Origin: Penaeus vannamei
Taxonomy: Eukaryota; Arthropoda; Malacostraca; Decapoda; Penaeidae
Assembly: GCF_042767895.1 (NCBI RefSeq)
Contig: NC_091577.1
Span: forward strand, 32,503,143-32,515,642
Direction: 5' to 3'
Length of the DNA stretch: 12,500 nucleotides
Under the pieces are notes generated by a model. That model was not told where the DNA came from. It saw only the letters and a program-made list of their open reading frames with translations, and ran no database searches. Positions within the stretch are counted from its first letter, which is position 1. Each line of letters opens with the position of its first letter. Below are positions 6,501 to 12,500 of this stretch, one piece after another. Both the position numbers and the translations under genes were made by a program.

Positions 6501-6519
6501 GGGGTGGGCCAGATCCTCT

Positions 6520-6600
6520 CTGTCTGTCTGTCTGTCTGTGTGTCTGTCTGGCTCTCTCTGTCTGTCTCTTTGTCTGTCTGTCTGTCTCTCTGTCTGGTGC
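6520..6600 (+). repeat. (CTGT)n microsatellite with CTCT interruptions
   Basis: CTGTCTGTCTGT blocks with GTGT and CTCT substitutions, about 20 tetranucleotide units. It leads through a T-rich linker (6601-6653) to the CT run. Confidence 0.9.
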
Positions 6601-6649
6601 TCTGTCTTAGATTGGTTCTGTTTTTGTTTTTTTTTCTTCTTTTTTTGCC

Positions 6650-6653
<4 letters not shown>

Positions 6654-6734
<81 letters not shown>
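6654..6734 (+). repeat. (TC)n microsatellite, about 40 units
   Basis: Perfect alternating T and C. First of four long plus-strand CT runs in the right half of the window. The S/L and E/R frames over it are artefacts. Confidence 0.97.
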
Positions 6735-6739
<5 letters not shown>

Positions 6740-6870
6740 CCCTCTCCCTCTCCCTCTCCCTCTCCCTCTCCCTCCCCCTCTCCCTCTCCCACTCTCCCTC
6801 TCCCACTCCCTCTCCCTCTCCCTCTCTCTCTCCCTCTCCCTCTCCCTCTCCCTCTTTCTCTCTCCCTTCC
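6735..6870 (+). repeat. (CTCCCT)n hexanucleotide repeat
   Basis: CTCTCC and CTCCCT hexamers follow the CT run directly, with CCAC and CCTTT interruptions near 6789-6805 and 6853. The hexamer is a CT repeat with one added C-pair, consistent with derivation from the adjoining run. Confidence 0.88.
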
Positions 6871-6984
6871 TCTCTCTTCAGCATCTTTTCGCCGAGAGAG
6901 TTGACGAGTGCGTGGAATCCCCCCCTCCCCCCCACCCTACCCCCCTTTTGCGCTCACACGCTCTTTATTGTGTTAGGTTATTGG
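6871..6984. other. Short island following a splice-acceptor-like pyrimidine tract
   Basis: TCTCTCTTCAG ends at 6881 and is followed by CATCTTTTCGCCGAGAGAG, a C-rich block, and TTGGTATGTTTG near 6980. This mimics an acceptor, a short exon and a donor. Because repeats supply the pyrimidine tract and the intervening peptide is short and proline-rich, no exon is called. Confidence 0.3.
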
Positions 6985-7240
6985 TATGTTTGTTCGGCTG
7001 TTTGTTTGGTTGTTTGGGTTTGTTTGTTTGTGTTTGTTGTCGGCGTGTTTGTCATTGTTTGTGTGTTTGTTTGTTTGTGTTTGTTATTTGATTGTTTGTG
7101 TGTTTACTTGTTTCTGTTTGTTTACGTGTTATTTTGTTTGTGTTGTTTGTGTATTTGTGTCTTTCTTTGTTTGATGTTTTTAATTTGGTTTGTTTATGCT
7201 TATTCTGTAGATTTATTACTGTTTTTTAGGGGTTTTGTTT
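6985..7240 (+). repeat. (GTTT)n-derived T/G-rich repeat
   Basis: TTTGTTTG and GTTTGTGTTTG units dominate, with point changes creating GTTG, TTTC and TTAC. The tetranucleotide phase is partly preserved. The V/C/L/F-rich frames across it are compositional. Confidence 0.8.
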
Positions 7241-7435
7241 GTTCATTTCTGTTTTGTTATTCATTTACTTATGCATGCATTCATCTTTATGTTGTTTACC
7301 TATGCATCCATTTGTTTATCTATTTGCTTTGCTTATTCCTTCATTTATCTATTTACTTCCTCGTTCATGTATCTCCTTGCATACTCATTTATTTATCAAT
7401 TATTTCTCAATTTCCGTTTATTTTTCTTTATTGTT
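7241..7435 (+). repeat. Degenerate 4-bp periodic repeat (ATTT/ATTC/ATGC family)
   Basis: Read in fours from 7264 the sequence runs CATT TACT TATG CATG CATT, and later ATTT GTTT ATCT ATTT and CATT TATT TATC. T at fixed phase positions is strongly conserved although individual units differ. It is a decayed tetranucleotide microsatellite, easily missed by perfect-repeat searches. Confidence 0.7.
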
Positions 7436-7509
7436 AAGCTTTCTCTTCCAGTTCTTTTACGCTGGCTAAAGCGAGTGTTTATTTCATTATCATTCTCTCT
7501 CTTATTATA
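7436..7509. other. Short mixed linker
   Basis: Contains ACGCTGGCTAAAGCGAGTG between T-rich repeats. No gene or RNA signal is evident. Confidence 0.4.
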
Positions 7510-7750
7510 CATTCTGTTACTTGCTTTGTTGTTTTTTGTTTGTTTGTTTCTTGTTTTTTTATCTGTTCTTTGTTTTTTGTTGTTCTTTGTTTTTGTTGTT
7601 TTCTTGTTTTTATTGCTCTTTGTTTTTGCTTTTCTTTGTTGTTTGTTGTTTTGTCTTTGTTTTTTCTGTTGTTTTGTTTTGTTATTTTGTCTTTCTTATA
7701 ATACAATCTGTTGTCTGCATTATTGTTTTTTTCTTTGCTGTTGTTTTGTT
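7510..7750 (+). repeat. TTTTG/TTGTT-rich repeat
   Basis: Irregular TTTGTT, TTTTTGTTG and CTTTGTTTTT words, with runs of up to seven T. No fixed period is clear; it is a degenerate GTTT/GTT mixture. Confidence 0.75.
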
Positions 7751-7920
7751 GCTTACCCACAAGTGACATCTGGTCGACCGATAAACAATGTTGCTTTTTT
7801 TGTTTTTTCCTTGTTTATTATCTTCCTTGTCCTTTGCTTGGATGCATGAAGGATAAACTGATTACTAAGGATTTTCTGAGATCTTGTGTGCTTTCTTGGA
7901 AAATCTTGTTTTTTTGTTTA
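7751..7920. other. Non-repetitive island
   Basis: Unique sequence including ACCCACAAGTGACATCTGG, TCGACCGATAAACAATG and GATGCATGAAGGATAAACTG. No frame resembles a known protein and no tRNA-like arms are visible. It could be a fragment of a mobile element, but no terminal repeats are evident. Confidence 0.45.
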
Positions 7921-8300
7921 ATTTTTATGTCTTCTTCTTCTTTGTCTTCTTTCTTCTTATTTTTCTTCTACTTCTTTGTTATCTCTTTGTTATGTTGTGT
8001 GTTTGTTTATTTGTTCGTATACTTCTTTATCTTCTTTTCCTTCTTCATCTTATTTTCGTTCTTCTTCTTCTTTTCCTCCTCCTCCTCCATCCTCCCTCCC
8101 TTCTCCTTCTCCTCCCCCTCCATGCCCTTCCCCTCCATCCTCCTCCTCCCCCTTCCCCTCCATCCTCATCCATCCCCTCCCATCCTCCTCCACCTCCTCT
8201 ATCCTCCTCCCCCTCCACCCCCTCTATCCTCCTCCTCCACTTCCTCCATCCTCCTCCATCCTCCCCCTTCTTCCCCTTCCTCTTCTCCCTTCCTCTCTTC
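7921..8300 (+). repeat. Pyrimidine tract: TTC-rich grading into CCTCCT/CCATCCTCC
   Basis: The left part is T-rich (CTTCTTC). From about 8070 it becomes C-rich with recurring CCATCCTCCTCC and CTATCCTCCTCC words, roughly 24-36 bp apart, indicating minisatellite behaviour. The P/S/L frames are artefacts. Confidence 0.85.
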
Positions 8301-8420
8301 CCCATCTCATTAGCGAGGCCTGTGCAAGGGGCCGCCCACAGCTGATCAAGAAGCGACCTCCTCCTGCGTCATCTTAAACCCAAGAGATCTTAAACTCTTT
8401 GTCAACTCCAAGATCTTCTT
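8301..8420. other. Non-repetitive island
   Basis: Unique sequence with TTAGCGAGGCCTGTGCAAGG, CCCACAGCTGATCAAG and a small direct repeat ATCTTAAAC at 8371-8379 and 8387-8395 (16-bp spacing). No coding or RNA assignment is possible. Confidence 0.5.
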
Positions 8421-8833
<413 letters not shown>

Positions 8834-9160
8834 CCGCAACATTTTTTTCTAATTTGTTGCTCTGCACTTTTTTCTAATCAACACTAATTTATCTCCTTCT
8901 GCATCTTGCTTTCCTCTCTTCCTCGTGTTTACGTACGTTTCTTCTTCCTCTCCTTCTGCTTATGCCCTTTCTTTGTCTCTGTTATCCCGAAGATCAAAGG
9001 AAAGAAGGAAAAAATTGGATAGATAAAAAGGCAGAATTTGTAAAGGAATAAAGATAAGAGAAATAAAAAAAACACAAGATAAAAAGAAAAAGAAAAATTA
9101 TGGAAGAAAGAGTTCATGTAGAAAATTCTGTTTCTTATTGTTCTTTGTAGGAAAAAAATG
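8834..9160. other. AT-rich mostly unique segment
   Basis: Holds a direct repeat of TTTTTTCTAAT (8844-8854 region and 8869-8879 region), then GTGTTTACGTACGTTTC, TTATCCCGAAGATC, and an A/G-rich half with AGATAAAAAGGC and TTATGGAAGAAAGAGTTC. The base bias turns from pyrimidine to purine near 8990. No gene can be called; the L/S/F-rich minus frame is low-complexity. Confidence 0.5.
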
Positions 9161-9174
9161 GGAAAGTAAAAGGG

Positions 9175-9211
<37 letters not shown>

Positions 9212-9300
9212 AAAAGAAGAAGAAGAGAGAGAGAGCGATTGAGAGAAGAAGAGACAAGAGAGAGGAAGGAAAGGAGACAGACTAAGTGACAGATGGTCAA
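9161..9300 (+). repeat. GA-rich repeat containing (GA)14
   Basis: Perfect GA run at 9181-9209, flanked by GAAGAAGAAGAAG and AGAGAGCGATTGAG sequences. It ends with AGACTAAGTGACAGATGG. Confidence 0.85.
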
Positions 9301-9530
9301 ACAAACAAATAAAGACAGAGACCCAGACAGAAAGGGAGAGGGGGGGTGGGGAGAGAGAGAGAGACAGAAAGAAAGAAAGAAAGAAAGAAAAGAGACAGAC
9401 AGACACAGAACTAGACCAACCCCCCCCCCTCCCTACCCCTCCCCAGCCCACCCCCATCCCACCCACCCCAAAAAAAATAATAAATAATAAAAAATAGACC
9501 AACAAAAAAAAAAGGAAAAAAAAATCTTTG
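9301..9530 (+). repeat. Composite ACAG/GAAA/C-rich/A-rich repeats
   Basis: In order: AAAC and AGAC units; a G-rich patch at 9338-9352; (GAAA)6 at 9367-9390; (AGAC)n at 9393-9405; a C-rich block at 9420-9469; then AATAATAA and A10 runs. Several microsatellite classes sit side by side without a gene. Confidence 0.8.
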
Positions 9531-9624
9531 CTCGCTTTAGTCTATAATTACCAAGGTTCTTCCCGGAGAGCTTTCAGGATCACCAGTCGGGGACGTCGAA
9601 ATCTCCGAGAGCGGTCACGAAAGG
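9531..9624 (+). other. CpG-containing island with TAATTACC-type motif
   Basis: Unique sequence carrying TAATTACC (9545-9552), CTTC, GGAGAG (9565-9570) and GGAT (9577-9580), then GGGGACGTCGAAATCTCCG with palindrome GACGTC at 9592-9597. The motif order matches the minus strand of 10357-10389. No coding assignment is possible. Confidence 0.5.
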
Positions 9625-9935
9625 AAAAAAAAAGAAGAAGAAGGAAAGAGGAGGAGAAAGAGGAGGGAGAGGAAGGGGTGGAGGTGGAGTGGGGGAGGGA
9701 GGGTGGTGGAGGAGGGGAGGGAGGGAGGGTGGAGGAGGGAGGGGAGGAGGGGAAGGGGGGGGAGGTGGTGAGGAGTGGTTGTGGAGGGGGAGGGGGAGGG
9801 GTGGGGAGGTGGTGGTGGAGGAGGGAATGGGGGGAGGAGGTGGTGGTTGTGGGGGTGGAGGTGGTGGCTGTGGGGAGAGGAGGAGGAGAAAGAAGAAGAA
9901 GGAGAAGAAGGAATAAGATGTGGGAGGAGATAGAG
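9625..9935 (+). repeat. G-rich GGAGGG/GGTGGTGG tract
   Basis: GGA-type at the left, then GGGTGGAGGAGGG and GGTGGTGGTTGTGGGGG words, ending in AGAAGAAGAAGG. G-runs of three or more are dense (9690-9860), with G-quadruplex potential. Confidence 0.85.
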
Positions 9936-10243
9936 AGGAAGGTGGAGGAAGAGGCGGGTACAGGAGAGATATGAAAGAGGGGGAGGGAGGAAGAGAAAGA
10001 ATTAGAAAAACGTAAAAAATACACAAAAAATAACCAGAATCACAGTAAAAACAGACACTCCATAAAACAAAGAAAAAGAAAACAAAAATCACAACATAAT
10101 ACACACAAAAAAAGAAAGAAAATCACAGTAAAAAAACACACACACAGACACAAAAAAACAGACATTCAGAAAACCAAAAACATAAAAACATAAAAACAAA
10201 AACAAAACAACAACAACAACAACAAAAACCGTAAAACCACCCT
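9936..10243 (+). repeat. A-rich AAAC/CACA-type repeat
   Basis: A-runs separated by C or TC. AATCACAGTAAAAA occurs near 10036 and again near 10120 (about 83 bp apart), each followed by ACAGACA-type words. An (AAC)n run lies at about 10204-10224 and (CA)n near 10136-10145. Confidence 0.8.
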
Positions 10244-10500
10244 CCCCGAGCCATAATAAACCCGACGCCCGAATCCCGGCGAGCAGGGGGAACTCCGAGG
10301 CCACGCCAAGCCACGCATCCCGACCCGACCGCGAATCCCTCGCCAGCACCGGAATTATCCGTGTGACTCTCCGAAGTTCGAGGTAATTACGATTTTTCGC
10401 TCTCCCGCGTCACGATCTCTGGCGCGGAGGTCGACAGTAGCGGAGCAGCAGATGTTTATGGGATGTTGTTGATGCTGCCGGTTCTCACGCCCGGGCGCCC
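10244..10500. other. CpG-rich non-repetitive island, the largest in the window
   Basis: About 255 bases with roughly 30 CpG dinucleotides by hand count, more than expected from its base composition. Words include AACCCGACGCCCGAATCCCG, CCCGACCCGACCGCGAATCC, the TAATTACC-type motif on minus (10357-10389), CGCGTCACGATCTCTGGCGC and CAGCAGATGTTTATGGG. It might be a promoter, an exon or a conserved element. No frame gives a recognisable protein and no TATA box is evident. Confidence 0.5.
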
Positions 10501-10610
10501 CTCGCTCGGGCGTTCTCTCGCTCTCTCGCTCTCTCGCTCTCTCGGTCGGGCGTTCTCTGGCTCTCTGTCTCTCTCTCTCTCGGTCGGGCGTTCTCTTGCT
10601 CTCTGTCTCT
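10501..10610 (+). repeat. ~39-bp minisatellite (CGGTCGGGCGTTCTCT), 3 copies
   Basis: GCTCGGGCGTTCTCT at 10504-10518 and GGTCGGGCGTTCTCT at 10544-10558 and 10582-10596, spaced 40 and 38 bp, with CT-rich spacers (CGCTCTCT, then GGCTCTCTGTCTCT). The unit has a CpG-rich head and a CT tail. Confidence 0.85.
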
Positions 10611-11054
<444 letters not shown>

Positions 11055-11060
<6 letters not shown>

Positions 11061-11101
11061 CAAGAGCGATGGGAGGCGTCGATCCCCGTCGGTTGGGGAG
11101 G
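11055..11101. repeat. 9-bp stem inverted repeat with nested inner stem
   Basis: CCTCCCCAA (11055-11063) pairs with TTGGGGAGG (11093-11101) around a 29-base loop. Inside, GGGA (11071-11074) can pair with TCCC (11083-11086). It sits exactly between a C-rich and a G-rich stretch, so its arms may be a by-product of that switch. Confidence 0.5.
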
Positions 11102-11160
11102 AGATTGGGCTGTCGATCGGAGCGAGGGGGCGAATGGGGAAGGGGGGGGGTCGAGTTTTT
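11102..11160. other. GC-rich linker
   Basis: Unique sequence with GGGCTGTCGATCGGAGCGAG followed by a G9 run (11144-11152). No gene signal is evident. Confidence 0.4.
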
Positions 11161-11275
11161 TTATTATTGTTTTCTTCTCTTCTTTTATGTGATTTGGTTG
11201 TTGTTATTATTATTGTTGTTGTTTTTGTTGTTGTTATTGTTGTTATTGTTGTTATTATCATTGCTGTTGCTTCTC
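11161..11275 (+). repeat. GTT/ATT trinucleotide repeat
   Basis: TTATTATTG, GTTGTTGTT and ATTGTTGTTATTG units; G and A alternate at one phase of a TTN trinucleotide. It resembles a mixture of the AAT and GTT arrays seen at 4774-5275. Confidence 0.85.
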
Positions 11276-11396
11276 ATCCCATCTTTCTCCTTTCTTCTGC
11301 TTCTTCCTCCTCCTTTCCTTCCTTATCCTCCTCCTATTCCTCTTTTTCCACCTCCTTCCCCCACCATCCTACTCCCCCTCCCCCCTCCCCCCACCA
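11276..11396 (+). repeat. C/T-rich TCCTCC tract
   Basis: CTTCTTCCTCC and TTATCCTCCTCC words passing into CCCCCTCCCCCC. No fixed long period. Confidence 0.75.
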
Positions 11397-11484
11397 AGAC
11401 CCAAAACAAAGAAGGAAATGAGAAAAGAAAAAGAATAAAGACGACATATCCCATAAAACCCCTCCCGAAAAGCTGTTGGCAGCG
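11397..11484. other. A-rich unique linker
   Basis: CCAAAACAAAGAAGGAAATG, AGAATAAAGACGACATATCCC and CCCGAAAAGCTGTTGGCAGC. It contains one AATAAA at 11434-11439, which without an upstream gene carries no weight as a polyadenylation signal. Confidence 0.4.
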
Positions 11485-11548
11485 GTGACAGGTCGGCGTG
11501 ACAGGTCGTGACAGGTCGTAACAGGTCGTGGTGGTCGTGACTGAGGTC
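11485..11548 (+). repeat. Tandem GTGACAGGTC array, six units
   Basis: GTGACAGGTC at 11485-11494, 11498-11507 and 11508-11517, GTAACAGGTC at 11518-11527, then the diverged GTGGTGGTC (11528-11536) and GTGACTGAGGTC (11537-11548). Unit spacing is 13, 10, 10, 10 and 9 bp. Each of the first three units carries TGACAG (TALE-homeodomain-type core) and AGGTC (partial nuclear-receptor half-site). Unlike its surroundings it is not derived from a di- or trinucleotide run. Confidence 0.85.
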
Positions 11549-11636
11549 GTAGTGGGTGCTAAAACAACTTGCTTCTGTTGTCGTTCCTCCTCTAGAAGCT
11601 GGCGATGGTGGCGGAGATAGCGACGACCACATGGGG
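11549..11636. other. Short mixed island
   Basis: GCTAAAACAACTTGCTTCTG, CTCTAGAAGCTGGCGATGG and GATAGCGACGACCACATGG. Unique sequence with several CpG. The minus frame through here is open (part of a 197-codon proline-rich frame) but is not protein-like enough to call. Confidence 0.4.
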
Positions 11637-11935
11637 CGGCGGGGGAGGGCGGGGGAGGGTGTGGGAGAGTAGGGGGTCCATGGGGAGGGTGTGGGAAAGG
11701 AGGGGGACCAGGGGGAGAGGTCGGGGTCCATGGGGAGGGTGTGGGATAGTAGGGGGACTAAGGGAAGGCTGTGGGAAAGGAGGAGGGAGGGGAGGGTGGG
11801 GGAAGTAGGGGGTCCAAGGGAAGGCTGTGGGAAAGGAGGGGGACCAGGGAGAGGGCGGGGGAGGGTGTGGGAGAGTAGGGGGACCAGGGGGAGAGTAGGG
11901 GGTCCAGGGAGAGGGCGGGGGAGAGTAGGGGGTCC
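11637..11935 (+). repeat. G-rich minisatellite with GGTCC/GGACC punctuation
   Basis: Modules of 20-40 bp each end in AGGGGGTCCA, AGGGGGACCA or a close variant (for example near 11670, 11700, 11730, 11760, 11816, 11844, 11884, 11904 and 11933). Between them GGGAGGGTGTGGGA and GGGAAGGCTGTGGGA alternate with GAGAGTAGG or AAAGGAGG. On minus this yields a P/L/S-rich repeat reading (GPPTLP-like) in more than one frame, which argues against coding. Confidence 0.9.
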
Positions 11936-11940
11936 TACTC
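11923..11940. repeat. Hairpin at the right end of the G-rich minisatellite
   Basis: GAGTAGG (11923-11929), loop GGGT, CCTACTC (11934-11940): a perfect 7-bp stem with a 4-base loop. With one bulged A it extends into CCC on the right and GGG on the left. It lies exactly where the array stops. Confidence 0.65.
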
Positions 11941-12135
11941 CCCTCTCGCAATCCTTTTTCATGAGAATTTTTAAGGACTGTTTATTCTATTGTATATATA
12001 TATATTTTTTTTTCTTTTCTTTTTTTTTTGAGTGGTTTCGTTGGTTATCATGTTTTACGGTCACTGTTTTGTAAGGTTGTTATCATTATCGTGTTAAAAT
12101 GTTTACGCAAATCGTCATTATGATTATCAAATTCA
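11941..12135. other. AT-rich mostly unique island
   Basis: Contains CGCAATCCTTTTTCATGAG, (TA)n at 11993-12005, T-runs, then CGTTGGTTATCATG, TTTTACGGTCACTG, TTATCGTGTTAAAATG and TTACGCAAATCGTCATTATG. ATCGTGT at 12088-12094 is a partial match to the 16-bp repeat at 2417. No gene signal is evident. Confidence 0.5.

Positions 12136-12500
<365 letters not shown>

Larger units (their letters stand above)
6331..6519. other. Non-repetitive island rich in regulatory-type motifs
   Basis: About 190 bases of mixed sequence between a GAA tract and a CTGT repeat. It holds ATATTCGAAAGTTCTGC, the TGACCTG/CAGGTCA inverted pair, GGGGCCGCCTCACC, an inverted GGATCTGACCC/GGGCCAGATCC pair, an ATGGCTGCCGCAAG stretch and the palindrome GTGACGTCAC. 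The clustering makes it the best promoter or enhancer candidate in the window, though no TATA or initiator is clear and no coding exon can be attached with confidence. Confidence 0.5.

Noticed and set aside
6871..6984. Acceptor-like TCTCTTCAG, short open segment and GGTATGT donor-like site resembling an internal exon
   Set aside because: The repeats supply the pyrimidine tract for free, and the peptide is short and proline-rich with no recognisable similarity. RNA junctions would be needed.
6450..7437. S/L-rich plus frame and E/R-rich minus frames over the CT and CTGT repeats
   Set aside because: Direct translation of dinucleotide and tetranucleotide repeats; the same artefact recurs at 8399-8887, 10463-10937 and 12238-12499.
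11369..11962. 197-codon proline-rich minus frame
   Set aside because: Its repeat portion is the G-rich minisatellite read in reverse, an overlapping frame is also open, and the non-repeat remainder has no recognisable domain.

Overview
This window looks like intergenic or deep intronic nuclear DNA from a eukaryote with an exceptional load of simple sequence repeats. No prokaryotic gene organisation, RNA gene or recognisable protein-coding gene could be supported. Dense CT/GA, AAT, GGA, GAA and GTT repeats, minisatellites grown out of them, and only short non-repetitive islands are the texture known from penaeid shrimp and other decapod crustaceans. That assignment is an inference from repeat texture; no taxon-specific gene is present to confirm it.

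Layout. 1-1063: purine and pyrimidine tracts separated by two short unique islands. 1064-1280: partly unique GC-rich island. 1281-2310: GGA/GGT tract followed by a roughly 60-bp minisatellite of about 15 copies. 2340-3375: a GGATAAAGGG-type minisatellite lying between two islands that share an exact 16-mer. 3376-4690: G-rich and GAA tracts, a CpG-rich island, then a long TTC tract. 4774-4952: large (AAT)n array. 4953-5194: island with a 10-bp inverted repeat of a GATGGCG motif. 5195-6330: GTT/TTC higher-order repeat, short CTG and GTT runs, G-rich and GAA tracts. 6331-6519: the island richest in regulatory-type motifs (palindromic CRE, AGGTCA everted pair, inverted repeats). 6520-7750: CTGT, CT, CCCTCT, GTTT and ATTT-type repeats. 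7751-9530: pyrimidine tracts, a 123-bp CT repeat, AT-rich and GA/GAAA DNA. 9531-10500: two islands bracketing G-rich and A-rich repeats. 10501-11060: three nested CT-derived repeats. 11061-12500: a hairpin, GTT/ATT repeats, a tandem array of GTGACAGGTC, a G-rich minisatellite, an AT-rich island and a final 100-bp CT repeat.

The many long open reading frames are composition artefacts. In the minisatellite at 1281-2380, all three minus-strand frames are open together and encode only F/L/S/I/A-type low-complexity peptide. The same holds for the S/L-rich frames over the CT repeats and the E/R-rich frames over their complements.

The best leads are not genes. They are a degenerate motif (ATCG, optional TG, TAATTACC, then CTTC and GGAG) shared by four islands in both orientations, two copies of which bracket a minisatellite; a tandem GTGACAGGTC array; and the CRE/AGGTCA island at 6331-6519. 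I found no convincing previously undescribed biological system.
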